A stretch of 13,971 bases of DNA from UBA7683 sp964643895 (GTDB lineage: Bacteria > Patescibacteriota > Saccharimonadia > Saccharimonadales > UBA7683), in assembly GCA_964643895.1 (NCBI GenBank), contig CAZXUE010000021.1, forward strand, positions 1 through 13,971, given 5' to 3'. Position numbers and translations under genes: made by a program. This document shows, one piece after another, positions 6,469 to 13,837 of the stretch. Every line of letters starts with the position of its first letter. Position 1 is the stretch's first letter. The notes below the pieces were generated by a model. That model was not told the DNA's origin. It ran no database searches and was given only the letters and a program-made list of their open reading frames with translations.

Positions 6469-6536
6469 GTCATCTCGAGCCTGTCGAGAGATCTGCTAGT
6501 AATTGCAACTAGATCTCTCGACAAGCTCGAGATGAC
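6469..6536. repeat. Palindromic repeat element 3 (near-perfect 68-base hairpin)
   Basis: Arms of 26 bases with a single mismatch: GTCATCTCGAGC... (6469-6494) and ...GCTCGAGATGAC (6511-6536), with a 16-base loop. It translates as the common repeat-derived string SLDRLEMT. It lies 33 bases after the sortase stop codon and may also end its transcript. Its ends GTCAT/ATGAC are shared with elements 1 and 2. Confidence 0.8.
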
Positions 6537-6568
6537 GGACCATGGAGGGGTCTTTATGAACCGTGAAG

Positions 6569-7213
6569 TTAGTTGGTGACTTCGGACATAATTGTCAGGC
6601 GTTCGTCGTAGGAACGCGTTTTTTCGTCGTAGTTGCCGGAGCACGTTACCAAGTTAAGTTGGCTGGTGACGGTAGGTTTTTGGGAGAACATAATATCAAC
6701 AGATTCTTTGACCTTGGCAGATTGTTGACCGAAAACCTTGTAGTTGATGGTGGTACCGTCTCCCAGTTGAACAGTGTACCGATCACCTTCTTGTAGTTTT
6801 TCAAGATCTTTGAAGATACCATCGTTTCTTCTACCCGAGACATGCCCGTCAATAAGGCTGAGGCCTTTTTCGCCTGGGCGAACGGTATCGACAAACCAGC
6901 CCACCATAAAAAGGTTATCTGGTACGGCGACTTCTTTATTTTGGTCAACGCCGACTTTTTGGATGAAAGCATCAACACCAATGGAAGGTATTGTAATCTT
7001 CTTCGGGTCTTTCGCTTCGCCCTGCCAGTTGTAATCATCCCCTGGTCTTACTTCACTCGGCTCGTTGGTTGAGTAGGTGATAACCTCACCTGTACCTTTG
7101 GTTGCACTTCCCCATAGCGCCAGGCCAACTATCAATAAACCAAGACATACTACTACGCCACATATCACACGTTTCTGTTTTTCGTTTATTTTTGGAATGC
7201 TTAATCTAACCAT
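6569..7213 (-). CDS. Sortase, class E/F-like
   Basis: Membrane-anchored cysteine transpeptidase that cleaves a sorting motif on exported proteins and joins them to the cell surface. From ATG 7213 it has 214 residues: TM 16-35, then the sortase barrel with ITIPSIGVDAFIQKVG (73-88), VPDNLFMVGWF (98-108), catalytic His124 (IDGHVSG), Cys191 (LVTCSG) and Arg205 (YDERL). All three catalytic residues are present. A TTG 33 bases earlier (7246) would extend it into the upstream gene's end. I prefer ATG because TATAAA (7220-7225) sits 6 bases before it and family members start close to the TM. It begins 7 bases after the stop of the lectin-like protein, its likely substrate. Confidence 0.88.
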   Translation of the reverse strand: MVRLSIPKINEKQKRVICGVVVCLGLLIVGLALWGSATKGTGEVITYSTNEPSEVRPGDDYNWQGEAKDPKKITIPSIGVDAFIQKVGVDQNKEVAVPDNLFMVGWFVDTVRPGEKGLSLIDGHVSGRRNDGIFKDLEKLQEGDRYTVQLGDGTTINYKVFGQQSAKVKESVDIMFSQKPTVTSQLNLVTCSGNYDEKTRSYDERLTIMSEVTN

Positions 7214-7220
7214 GTAGGTT

Positions 7221-9869
7221 TTATAGGCCAGTGTTCGGTGCGCCAACTACCGCACGAGCCAGGCCGGCTGGATCTGTTATCTGGCCGTTAATGGCACCAT
7301 CGGTATCACGTTCGCCACCATCGGTAATTTGGTAGGTAACCACCGTGACTGAGTGTCCATTGATTGTTTGGGTAGCAATACTGGCATCGGTAATAGTAAA
7401 GAATGCGTTAGTGGCAGGATTATGTTTTCTGAGCACTTTGCCGTCTTTGGCAACATCGTAGTAGTAGAGACTGACGGTCGTAGTGTAGCCGGGCGTACCG
7501 CAATCGGCTTCGAAGTCCCAGAGGCCATTGTCGTATTCATAGGCTGCGTCTTGCACTGCCAATTGGCTTTCGCGCACATAATCATCCGTGGTGAGTTCGC
7601 AGCCTTCACCAACATTTATTGCAACAATTTTACCAGTTATCGGATTGACGTAACCGCCAACATTGGGCTGTTCGCTATCAGGAATGTTGTCGCCGTTGAG
7701 GTCTTCGTCGCTACTTTCTTCAATTTCCTGGAAGGTTGGTGGGGTGTCGCTATGTGTTACCCAAATAGTTTCAAAGTCCCATGTATCGAGTGGCGGGCTT
7801 GTCGTATTGTTAATGAAGTAGTCTGGGTCGGTTCCAAGTTCATTGATGGCCGTGCAGTCATCAAGGGCAGTAAGATTGTCACACTCATCAACACCGGTCC
7901 CAGCAAGATCGAAGTAGTTATTAGTTGAAACGATATTTTCATCGTCATCATAATAATCGCCAATCAGAGCGCCGAGATCATTATCGGGCCCAGCTGTGAC
8001 CGCTCCCATGGCGAAGCTATTACTGAGGGTAACACTGTCTGACCCGTAGATACCGTGGTGACGTCCGATCAGACCACCAACTGCATCGTCACCAGATACA
8101 GCACCACTGGCATAGACTCGAGCGATATCTACGTGGGCGCCGTCGCTCAGCTCATAACACTGCTCAACATTGAGGTCACCGATTAAGCCACCGACGCTGT
8201 CGATTTGCGTAGCATTCACATCTCCCCAGGCATAGGCATCATGAAGATCCAGGTTTACCGCCGCCCCTTCTTCATCTGCGCACGTCTCAACTTGTCCAAT
8301 GAGTCCACCATAACTGTCTCCGGGTTCTTCACCTCCGGTAACGTCTAATTCGGAGTAGACTTTTTCTACCGTCACATCAACGACACCCTCTTCACTATCG
8401 ACGTCGAGCAAACCAATCAATCCACCGACGTTGTAACCCGAGCTGGCGGTAACTTCACCATCAGAGACCGATAGATTTTTAAGTGTAGTGCTCATATTGG
8501 CTGAGTACTCACCGATCAAGCCGCCCGCTTCACCGCCGTCTTCTGATCCCTCCATGTGCACCGTTATACCGTTGGCGTGAATATCCTCAAAACTATCATC
8601 CGAAGAATCACCAACCAGTGCAGCAACATCTTCTGTACCGGTAACTGAGATATTTTCTAAGCGAATATCGTGGTAGTTGGCATTGTCTGATTGAGAAATG
8701 ATACCAACTTCATCGCTGTCTTCATCAATCACCACATTGCGGATGGTATGATCGTTACCATCAAATTCAGCCGCGAATTCATAATCTTTAAATAATGATG
8801 CAATTGTTGCACCATGACAGTCGATGTCGGCAGTCAGCTCGATGCTGTCTACTTCCGAACCAGGAGAATCATCAAGTGATTCTAGTTCTTCACAGGTAGC
8901 AACTTCTGCAGTATTAGCATTCACCGTAACGGCAATTGTCTTAGTTGCTATGGCAATTGGTGTTTCTTCTCCATATTCAACAACATAGCCCGGTAATGTC
9001 GCTTCTGATTCGCAGGGTAGATCGTTCCAGGTTCCTTCTGATTCTCCACCGGCCAAAAACTGACCGCAGTCTTCGTCGCCCATGTCGTTTGGCTCATTAC
9101 CAACACTCCAGTTAGCGTACGCTCCACCGACCGGATTACCACCAATCGCACCGCTCCAAAAGGCCGTACCAGCGCCACCATTCGCCTCGCCTTCAGGACC
9201 AGTCACCCACCGCCAGTCGCCTTCGTTAGCAGCGTCGCTACTTCCCATCCAGCTAGAGCCTTCCAATCGGGGTATAATATACTCAGATTCGGCGGATGAG
9301 GTAACCGTAACAAGGTAGCCCGTGTATCCGTATTTTGTCATCCCTTCAGCGGCCGCTTTGGCATCGTCCCAAGAAATTTGCGGCATAAATACATCCTCGC
9401 CAATGCTTACCAATGGAGCTTGGATGTATTCGTAGAGGTGACCATTAACCGGACTAAACACTTCGCCAGGTTCCGTAAGAGACATCTCGATGGTCGTAGA
9501 GTCAGCTTCTTCCGCCGTATACGTAAGCGTTGCTAGTGCGGTGTTGAGATTATTCTTTGTACCACTAAACACCAGGTGCGATCCTGTTGGAGAGCCGGTA
9601 AACGTCAGGCCCGTTGTTGTAGACATAGCGAGTTCACCGCTTGATACCTGCAACTGAACTGGAATGGTTGGGTTGCCAGCAACCGTGATACTGAGGTCGC
9701 TAATAGCAATCGGCACACCCCTTGCGCCACTAACCGGTGCGCCACCGTTAATTGTCTCACCAGCTGCGTGCGCTTTTGGTACGTCGATGGTTGGTAGAAC
9801 GATCCCTGAAAGCAGTACCAAAACTAACAGCAACCAAGATTTCTTTTTTATATTCCTCAGTAACGACAT
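7221..9869 (-). CDS. Secreted lectin-domain surface protein with GLUG-type repeats and APNTGL C-terminus
   Basis: 882 residues. Signal peptide 1-35 (KKKSWLLLVLVLLSG...AHA-AG). Residues about 38-130 form a cadherin-like/Ig-like beta domain. Residues about 140-300 are a C-type lectin domain: WDDAKAAAE, SSWMGSSD, EPND (259-262), WND (281-283) and paired cysteines. EPN plus WND is the known Ca-dependent sugar-binding signature of mannose-type lectins. Residues about 330-640 carry six GGLIG-type (GLUG) repeats predicted to form a beta-helix. At 723-733 lies a Ca-binding-like DLNGDNIPDSE. Residues about 737-870 resemble the choice-of-anchor U domain (ITDGGERDTDGAINGQITDPAG). The protein ends VVGAPNTGL with no hydrophobic tail. 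GGAGGGG at 9876-9882 supports the start. It forms an operon with the sortase. Confidence 0.85.
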   Translation of the reverse strand: MSLLRNIKKKSWLLLVLVLLSGIVLPTIDVPKAHAAGETINGGAPVSGARGVPIAISDLSITVAGNPTIPVQLQVSSGELAMSTTTGLTFTGSPTGSHLVFSGTKNNLNTALATLTYTAEEADSTTIEMSLTEPGEVFSPVNGHLYEYIQAPLVSIGEDVFMPQISWDDAKAAAEGMTKYGYTGYLVTVTSSAESEYIIPRLEGSSWMGSSDAANEGDWRWVTGPEGEANGGAGTAFWSGAIGGNPVGGAYANWSVGNEPNDMGDEDCGQFLAGGESEGTWNDLPCESEATLPGYVVEYGEETPIAIATKTIAVTVNANTAEVATCEELESLDDSPGSEVDSIELTADIDCHGATIASLFKDYEFAAEFDGNDHTIRNVVIDEDSDEVGIISQSDNANYHDIRLENISVTGTEDVAALVGDSSDDSFEDIHANGITVHMEGSEDGGEAGGLIGEYSANMSTTLKNLSVSDGEVTASSGYNVGGLIGLLDVDSEEGVVDVTVEKVYSELDVTGGEEPGDSYGGLIGQVETCADEEGAAVNLDLHDAYAWGDVNATQIDSVGGLIGDLNVEQCYELSDGAHVDIARVYASGAVSGDDAVGGLIGRHHGIYGSDSVTLSNSFAMGAVTAGPDNDLGALIGDYYDDDENIVSTNNYFDLAGTGVDECDNLTALDDCTAINELGTDPDYFINNTTSPPLDTWDFETIWVTHSDTPPTFQEIEESSDEDLNGDNIPDSEQPNVGGYVNPITGKIVAINVGEGCELTTDDYVRESQLAVQDAAYEYDNGLWDFEADCGTPGYTTTVSLYYYDVAKDGKVLRKHNPATNAFFTITDASIATQTINGHSVTVVTYQITDGGERDTDGAINGQITDPAGLARAVVGAPNTGL

Positions 9870-9911
9870 GACTCACCCCTCCAACACACTTCTTTATAGA
9901 ACTTATGTTTA

Positions 9912-9941
9912 AGTATACAAATTTATCTCACAAAATGACAA
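9912..9941 (-). promoter_or_regulatory. Promoter of the lectin-sortase operon
   Basis: TTGTCA (9936-9941), 18-base spacer, TATACT (9912-9917); each hexamer matches consensus at 5 of 6. The leader to ATG 9869 is about 35 bases and includes the ribosome binding site. Confidence 0.65.
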
Positions 9942-10003
9942 CTTTTTTATAATCAGCAGTTGCCGTAGTGCCATAGTTTTCTAAAAAGCCGCGAAGTACT
10001 GGC

Positions 10004-10213
10004 CTATGACTTGTTACTTAAATACTTACCGGCAACACTCAGAGCAAACGACGGTAATATAATAAATACGTTGCCAAACAGAAGTCGTATTAATATTTCG
10101 CTGATGGTTGAATCAGGTTTATCTGGGCCCGAAGCGGTCAGTACTACCAACAACCCCAAAATACCAAAGGTAATTGATGCGTACATGAATACTTTTGTCG
10201 CCATCTTTTGCAT
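10004..10213 (-). CDS. 69-residue two-helix membrane protein
   Basis: Two hydrophobic segments (about 8-28 and 44-62) separated by a polar loop containing SGPDKPDSTISE. A short basic tail (KYLSNKS) follows. Family not recognised. Upstream, TGCTATAAT (10220-10228) is an extended -10 ending 6 bases before ATG, with no Shine-Dalgarno, which points to a leaderless message. The plus-strand frame over the same bases has no such support. Confidence 0.6.
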   Translation of the reverse strand: MQKMATKVFMYASITFGILGLLVVLTASGPDKPDSTISEILIRLLFGNVFIILPSFALSVAGKYLSNKS

Positions 10214-10219
10214 ACGTTC

Positions 10220-10228
10220 ATTATAGCA
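10220..10228 (-). promoter_or_regulatory. Extended -10 promoter directly before the 69-residue protein
   Basis: TGCTATAAT, then 6 bases, then ATG. Transcription would begin at the start codon. No strong -35 is seen. Confidence 0.5.
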
Positions 10229-10261
10229 AAATAATTATCGAGTCACTTTTGTTGCACAAAA

Positions 10262-10287
10262 GATCTGGTTCAAATCCAGTGCCAGGG
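10262..10287 (+). other. tRNA 3'-end-like fragment
   Basis: CTGG-TTCAAAT-CCAG (10265-10279) is a T-arm with the invariant TTCRA loop. It is followed by a spacer and GCCAGGG where an acceptor strand would be. No 5' acceptor (CCCTGGC), D-arm or anticodon arm lies upstream, so it is not a whole tRNA. It could be a remnant or attachment site, or chance. Confidence 0.3.
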
Positions 10288-10325
10288 AATAAAAACGCCA
10301 GCTGATGCTGACGACGTTTTTATAG
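10288..10325 (-). terminator. Two-part hairpin terminator (copy A)
   Basis: ATAAAAACG...CGTTTTTAT outer stem with an inner CAGC-TGAT-GCTG stem, about 50 bases after the stop of the 695-residue protein. A/T runs at both ends make it usable on both strands. It resembles the structure at 12684-12727. Confidence 0.6.
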
Positions 10326-10377
10326 CTTCGCATGCAGGTCACAAACTATTTAATAGATGGAACCAAAGTTCAAATTT

Positions 10378-12465
10378 TTACCCCACCGCAAGTCGCCCGT
10401 CATCGTGGTCGCGAGCGTCCGAATAGCTCAGGTTCGGCTCGCCGCCAACGCCCACACACGAGTAAGGCACACACAGCCAGTCGCCGAGGCGCTGGTCTTT
10501 GAGGTCGAAGTGGCGTACAAAAGTCTTATCAAAAGCAGTAGAATCACTGAGTTTATCACCGCGGGCACAAAGCGTGTACCAATTAGTTATTGCATCAAGT
10601 AAGCTTGGTGCTCGTGCGTTAAGGCTTGGTTGCTTAGCTTGGATATCAGCTAAGATTTGACGTTGGTCATCAGCAGTACGGTCCGCTAAACGCGGGTCAA
10701 GATTTGCTTCAATTAAACTAAACTTGACCTTTGATTTACCCGTAAAGCCAGACCAGAGTCTATCAGCGTAGCGTTTCTTGCGGTACATAGTATTCCATAC
10801 GTACGTTCTATGTGGCTGGTCTTTACCAAAGTTTTCTGCTAACGCTATGATTTGGTCTTCGGTAACATCTATCTCTGGGGTAGCCAAGAGATTAAATCTG
10901 ATGTCATCTTTCACGAAACGTTCAACAACTTCGTCGTACGTGCCGTTTTCACGCCACTCTTTATCTTTTTCAGCAAACATTCGTTCAAACTCAGCTTGGG
11001 TGGCACCTGTCTCGCGCCGTGCAAAAAGACCTTGTTTATTGCCACCCAGATGTTCTGCCACCATATTGTAGGCACTGTACGTAGATCGCAGTTGGTCACG
11101 TATGCGTTCTATAGTGAGTACCTTTAGTTCTACCCAGTCGCGCTCGGCATACTCCCTACGCAGCATGCCAATGCGTGGGTCTTTTTCGTTACCATCTATT
11201 TTACTACTTTCGTACAAAAATAGTACATCGTTCAAAGCAGATTCCGCATCGCCGCCATTTCTCTGGCCGAGACGAAGCTCATCACCCTTCCCACTCTTTG
11301 GAACGTAGAGTTGGGGCGAGATCATATAGTACTTGCCCCGGTCGATGGTGGTAACAACACCATTTTCGATGTATTCGTAATCGCCGTAATAAACGTTGTC
11401 TTCCTCGTATTGGTAAGCATGTATGCCACCGTCATTGTCGGCGATGTATCCTTCGGCGAGGGCTACGCTTGTTTTGTCCATCAAATCTTCCCGGCCAACC
11501 CATGTATAAACGGCGCGCTTCAAACCATAGGCAACATGATCCAGGTCGCTGTCGAGCGTGTTGTCTGGATTACTAACTGTGTGGTTGTAACGATTCTTGA
11601 TGGAAACGTGTGTTCCCTGACGGCTAATCTGTACCGACATACTCGAGGTACCATATGGATCATCACGAGCCGGGCGAAGGTCGGTTAGGTCATAGCTGTC
11701 GGAGTCCTGGTCGTAACGGCCAATGGTTTTTAGATAGATCTTCCAGGTGTTGCTGAGGGTATCTAGCGTCAGCATGTCGGCCGGTAACGTCTCATTAACC
11801 TCGGCATGTCGCAGCCAGAGGATGTGATAGTTTCTCAGCCGGCTGGTTGGCTCGTTGAAGGTACACAGACGTTCATTAGGCCGAAAATCTTGCTGGTCAT
11901 ACGGCACAAACTCGCCAGTAGACTCAAATGGTCCGGTCAGTTCATACCCGACACTGCGTGCTAGTTCGTACGGGTCTTTTGCCGGTGCCCTCTCGTGAGT
12001 AGGGTCGTCTTTGTACAATTGCTCTAGCGTCGCTTGAATGTAGGCGTGGTTGTTTTTGAGAAGCGCTAAGGCGCCGTGCCTATTCGGGATGAGGCGTTTT
12101 AGCTCATCGGCAAAACCGGGTCGATCCATGAAACCAGCCAACAGTTCCCTTGCGGCTCCACCAGTGTAGCCGCCGCCTTCCATCAGGTTGCCTTTTACAA
12201 ACCTCTCGCCAAAACGCTTTTGAAGCGTGCGCAGATTTTCCACTGTGTTCTTTTTACGTTCAGATTCTAGCTGCTGCACATCGGTAATTTCTGGGACTCC
12301 TGGTGATTCTGCCTTGGCAACAGCCACACCACCAAGATGAGCGGGAATTGTATCAGATAGCTCATTAGGAATATGTTCGCCACTGTCGCGCACGATTTCA
12401 ACCTCTACCGTAGTATCCAGGTTGGGCTTTCTTTCGTCGAAAAACTGGCTTCCTGGTTCTTGCAT
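10378..12465 (-). CDS. Large cytoplasmic protein of unknown function (695 residues)
   Basis: No signal peptide or membrane helix. Residues 1 to about 60 are acidic, Pro/Ser-rich and probably disordered. Residues about 70-160 are helical (NTVENLRTLQKRFGERFVKG, RPGFADELKRLIPNR, KNNHAYIQATLEQLY). Residues about 165-400 are mixed and aromatic-rich (YELARSVGYELTGPF, LRNYHILWLRHAE, DNDGGIHAYQYEEDNVYYGDYEY). Residues about 430-600 are highly charged helix (EYAERDWVELKVLTIERIRDQL). I cannot place it in a family and see no catalytic motif I trust. It has its own promoter (12522-12550) and terminator (10288-10325), so it is a single-gene unit. There is no Shine-Dalgarno before ATG; TACAAT lies 10 bases upstream. 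Confidence 0.75.
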   Translation of the reverse strand: MQEPGSQFFDERKPNLDTTVEVEIVRDSGEHIPNELSDTIPAHLGGVAVAKAESPGVPEITDVQQLESERKKNTVENLRTLQKRFGERFVKGNLMEGGGYTGGAARELLAGFMDRPGFADELKRLIPNRHGALALLKNNHAYIQATLEQLYKDDPTHERAPAKDPYELARSVGYELTGPFESTGEFVPYDQQDFRPNERLCTFNEPTSRLRNYHILWLRHAEVNETLPADMLTLDTLSNTWKIYLKTIGRYDQDSDSYDLTDLRPARDDPYGTSSMSVQISRQGTHVSIKNRYNHTVSNPDNTLDSDLDHVAYGLKRAVYTWVGREDLMDKTSVALAEGYIADNDGGIHAYQYEEDNVYYGDYEYIENGVVTTIDRGKYYMISPQLYVPKSGKGDELRLGQRNGGDAESALNDVLFLYESSKIDGNEKDPRIGMLRREYAERDWVELKVLTIERIRDQLRSTYSAYNMVAEHLGGNKQGLFARRETGATQAEFERMFAEKDKEWRENGTYDEVVERFVKDDIRFNLLATPEIDVTEDQIIALAENFGKDQPHRTYVWNTMYRKKRYADRLWSGFTGKSKVKFSLIEANLDPRLADRTADDQRQILADIQAKQPSLNARAPSLLDAITNWYTLCARGDKLSDSTAFDKTFVRHFDLKDQRLGDWLCVPYSCVGVGGEPNLSYSDARDHDDGRLAVG

Positions 12466-12475
12466 AATGCTATTT

Positions 12476-12518
12476 ATTGTACTGTTTTAGCTACTGTTTA
12501 TTTTTGGCCTTTAACAGT
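12476..12518. promoter_or_regulatory. Possible operator repeats in the leader of the 695-residue gene
   Basis: TACTGTTT occurs twice (12480-12487, 12492-12499), 12 bases apart, with an inverted AACAGT at 12513-12518, between the promoter -10 and the start codon. This could be a repressor site or a leader hairpin. Confidence 0.3.
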
Positions 12519-12521
12519 TTA

Positions 12522-12550
12522 ATATTAGCACTATTTATCAATTTTGTCAA
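12522..12550 (-). promoter_or_regulatory. Promoter of the 695-residue gene
   Basis: A perfect TTGACA (12545-12550), 17-base spacer and TAATAT (12522-12527, 4/6). It gives a leader of about 50 bases. Confidence 0.55.
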
Positions 12551-12663
12551 TAATCTTATGTAGATGATGACTGGTTAATCGTCTTCTGATCCATTCTTCG
12601 AAAAGAGTCCTAAATCACTCGCTGCTTTTCGCCAGGGAAATCGTAAATAGTCGTTGCCTACAA

Positions 12664-12699
12664 TAGCTCAGTTATCAAGAGGTGGCATAAAAAAGCCAC
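12664..12699 (+). other. tRNA 5'-half-like fragment
   Basis: TAGCTCAGTT (12664-12673) matches a tRNA D-arm start. It is followed at about the right distance by a 5-bp stem GTGGC/GCCAC (12682-12686, 12695-12699) with an 8-base loop ATAAAAAA, where an anticodon arm would be. The loop is one base too long and there is no T-arm, so it is not a functional tRNA as far as I can see. Confidence 0.25.
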
Positions 12700-12727
12700 T
12701 GGTTAATGCTTACAACGTTTTTATGGC
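12684..12727 (-). terminator. Hairpin terminator (copy B)
   Basis: GGCATAAAAA...TTTTTATGGC arms enclosing an 18-20 base middle, starting 14 bases after the stop codon at 12741. It shares ATAAAAA.GCCA, GCT.AC.ACGTTTTTAT.GC and spacing with the structure at 10288-10325. Confidence 0.55.
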
Positions 12728-12740
12728 CCCGCTTACAAGA

Positions 12741-13253
12741 TTAGAACTCTACTATTTCAAGGTTTTTTGTGTTTATTGAGTTTTTGTACAGCACATGAGG
12801 GACACGGGTAAACGTGTTCGGCTGCTCATTATTTTCTTTCGCTTTTTGAAAGCAAGTACGCGTAGCTTCCCCAATGTGACAATACTTGTTGAAAGCTTCT
12901 TTGCTAAAAGGTATAAACGTGCGTTCCAAAGTGCCATTATTTTCATTCATGACCATGAGAATAAGCTTCGAGCCATCTAGCTTTTCTGGGTCAATTTTAT
13001 AAAACCGCCACTGCCAATTTGTATCATGACCATATTTTTCTAACTCTTTTTTGACTAGACCCGGGCTTACAGGCATTAAATTAACGCAATCGTTCCAATA
13101 ACCAAACCCCGGTATCTCTACATCTTTTTCTTGTATATTGTCATATTTTGCAAACTGTTTTTCATATATATCTGGAAATTTTTCTTTCAACTGATTTAAC
13201 GGATAAATTACATCTCCGATTTGATCGTCTGGCACGTGATGGTACATATACAT
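12741..13253 (-). CDS. 170-residue protein of unknown function
   Basis: Soluble protein with no signal peptide or TM. Notable segments are the N-terminal YMYHHVPDDQIGDVIYPLNQLK, GYWNDCVNLMPVSPGLVKKEL (about 51-71), WQWRFYKIDPEKLDGSKL and, near the C-terminus, RVPHVLYKNSINTKNLEIVEF. The pattern YHHVP...YPLN.LK, WND, PHVLYK gives me a weak recollection of a widespread uncharacterised bacterial family, which I cannot name. TGGTATGAT (13260-13268) ends 6 bases before ATG with no Shine-Dalgarno, so it is probably leaderless. Terminator copy B follows. Confidence 0.75.
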   Translation of the reverse strand: MYMYHHVPDDQIGDVIYPLNQLKEKFPDIYEKQFAKYDNIQEKDVEIPGFGYWNDCVNLMPVSPGLVKKELEKYGHDTNWQWRFYKIDPEKLDGSKLILMVMNENNGTLERTFIPFSKEAFNKYCHIGEATRTCFQKAKENNEQPNTFTRVPHVLYKNSINTKNLEIVEF

Positions 13254-13259
13254 AAAGTA

Positions 13260-13268
13260 ATCATACCA
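13260..13268 (-). promoter_or_regulatory. Extended -10 promoter directly before the 170-residue gene
   Basis: TGGTATGAT: TG plus one base, then TATGAT (5/6), followed by 6 bases and ATG. This predicts a leaderless message. Confidence 0.45.
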
Positions 13269-13428
13269 AAAAGTCTGGTAGCGTAACTACTGACTGGACT
13301 TTGGTTTAAGTATTCTCTGTGTTAGCTCACAACGGTAGAGGAAGTTATAACCCAAATTAGACTCGATCTAAGCTTAGCTACTTTGGCTAGTGGACGTACT
13401 CCATGTCTTGAGCAGGTCTAGTGCTAAA

Positions 13429-13779
13429 CTATTCGGGTGTAGAGTGATCTGCCGTGCTTTGAACACAAGCATCAATTGAATCAAATTCGAGAAAACTCGC
13501 AGGATCAATTCCAGACGGGCTAGAGTCGCTCACGAAAAGTACTACGCGCAGTCCATCTAGTGCGTACTTTCCTGGATGAGCGGTGTCAGGATGTACGACT
13601 TTGTCCATCTGTGCATTTGGAGTGCGAAGTATCGCCATACCTTGTTTGTTAATGCCAATAATACGAGCAAAGTATCCGTATACCGGATTCCCGTCACGAG
13701 TACCAAAGAACACACCATCCTCGTGGCTTGGCTTGACGAAAATACTAGATCCAAGTGAGGGCACATTATCTAATTTCAT
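13429..13779 (-). CDS. 116-residue protein of unknown function
   Basis: Short soluble protein, predicted mostly beta: SLGSSIFVKPS, GNPVYGYFARIIGINKQGMAILRTPN, KYALDGLRVVLFVSD, with an acidic tail (LEFDSIDACVQSTADHSTPE). This may be a small barrel domain; no family is recognised. The start is ATG at 13779, with AAGGA 7 bases upstream; the in-frame GTG at 13785 is too close to that site. It is encoded downstream of tRNA-Asn on the same strand, but a strong terminator lies between them. Confidence 0.65.
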   Translation of the reverse strand: MKLDNVPSLGSSIFVKPSHEDGVFFGTRDGNPVYGYFARIIGINKQGMAILRTPNAQMDKVVHPDTAHPGKYALDGLRVVLFVSDSSPSGIDPASFLEFDSIDACVQSTADHSTPE

Positions 13780-13837
13780 GATCACTTCCTTTTGCGAATG
13801 AGTGTAATACCTTTAACTCCTGGCGGCAAGCATAAGA

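Noticed and set aside
6545..6580. Plus-strand GGAGGGG followed by ATG at 6556
   Set aside because: The frame stops after seven codons and lies at the end of the opposing sortase gene.
7353..7928. Plus-strand frame of 191 residues
   Set aside because: Antisense to the lectin-like protein, which has signal peptide, domains and ribosome binding site.
10011..10226. Plus-strand frame of 71 residues opposite the 69-residue protein
   Set aside because: No ribosome binding site or promoter; the minus-strand frame has two clean membrane helices and an extended -10.
11311..11688. Plus-strand frame of 125 residues, Val/Ile-rich
   Set aside because: Antisense to the 695-residue protein; hydrophobicity is a by-product of the complementary strand.
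13366..13381. Palindrome around CTAAGCTTAG as a terminator
   Set aside because: No loop and no T-run follows; probably chance.
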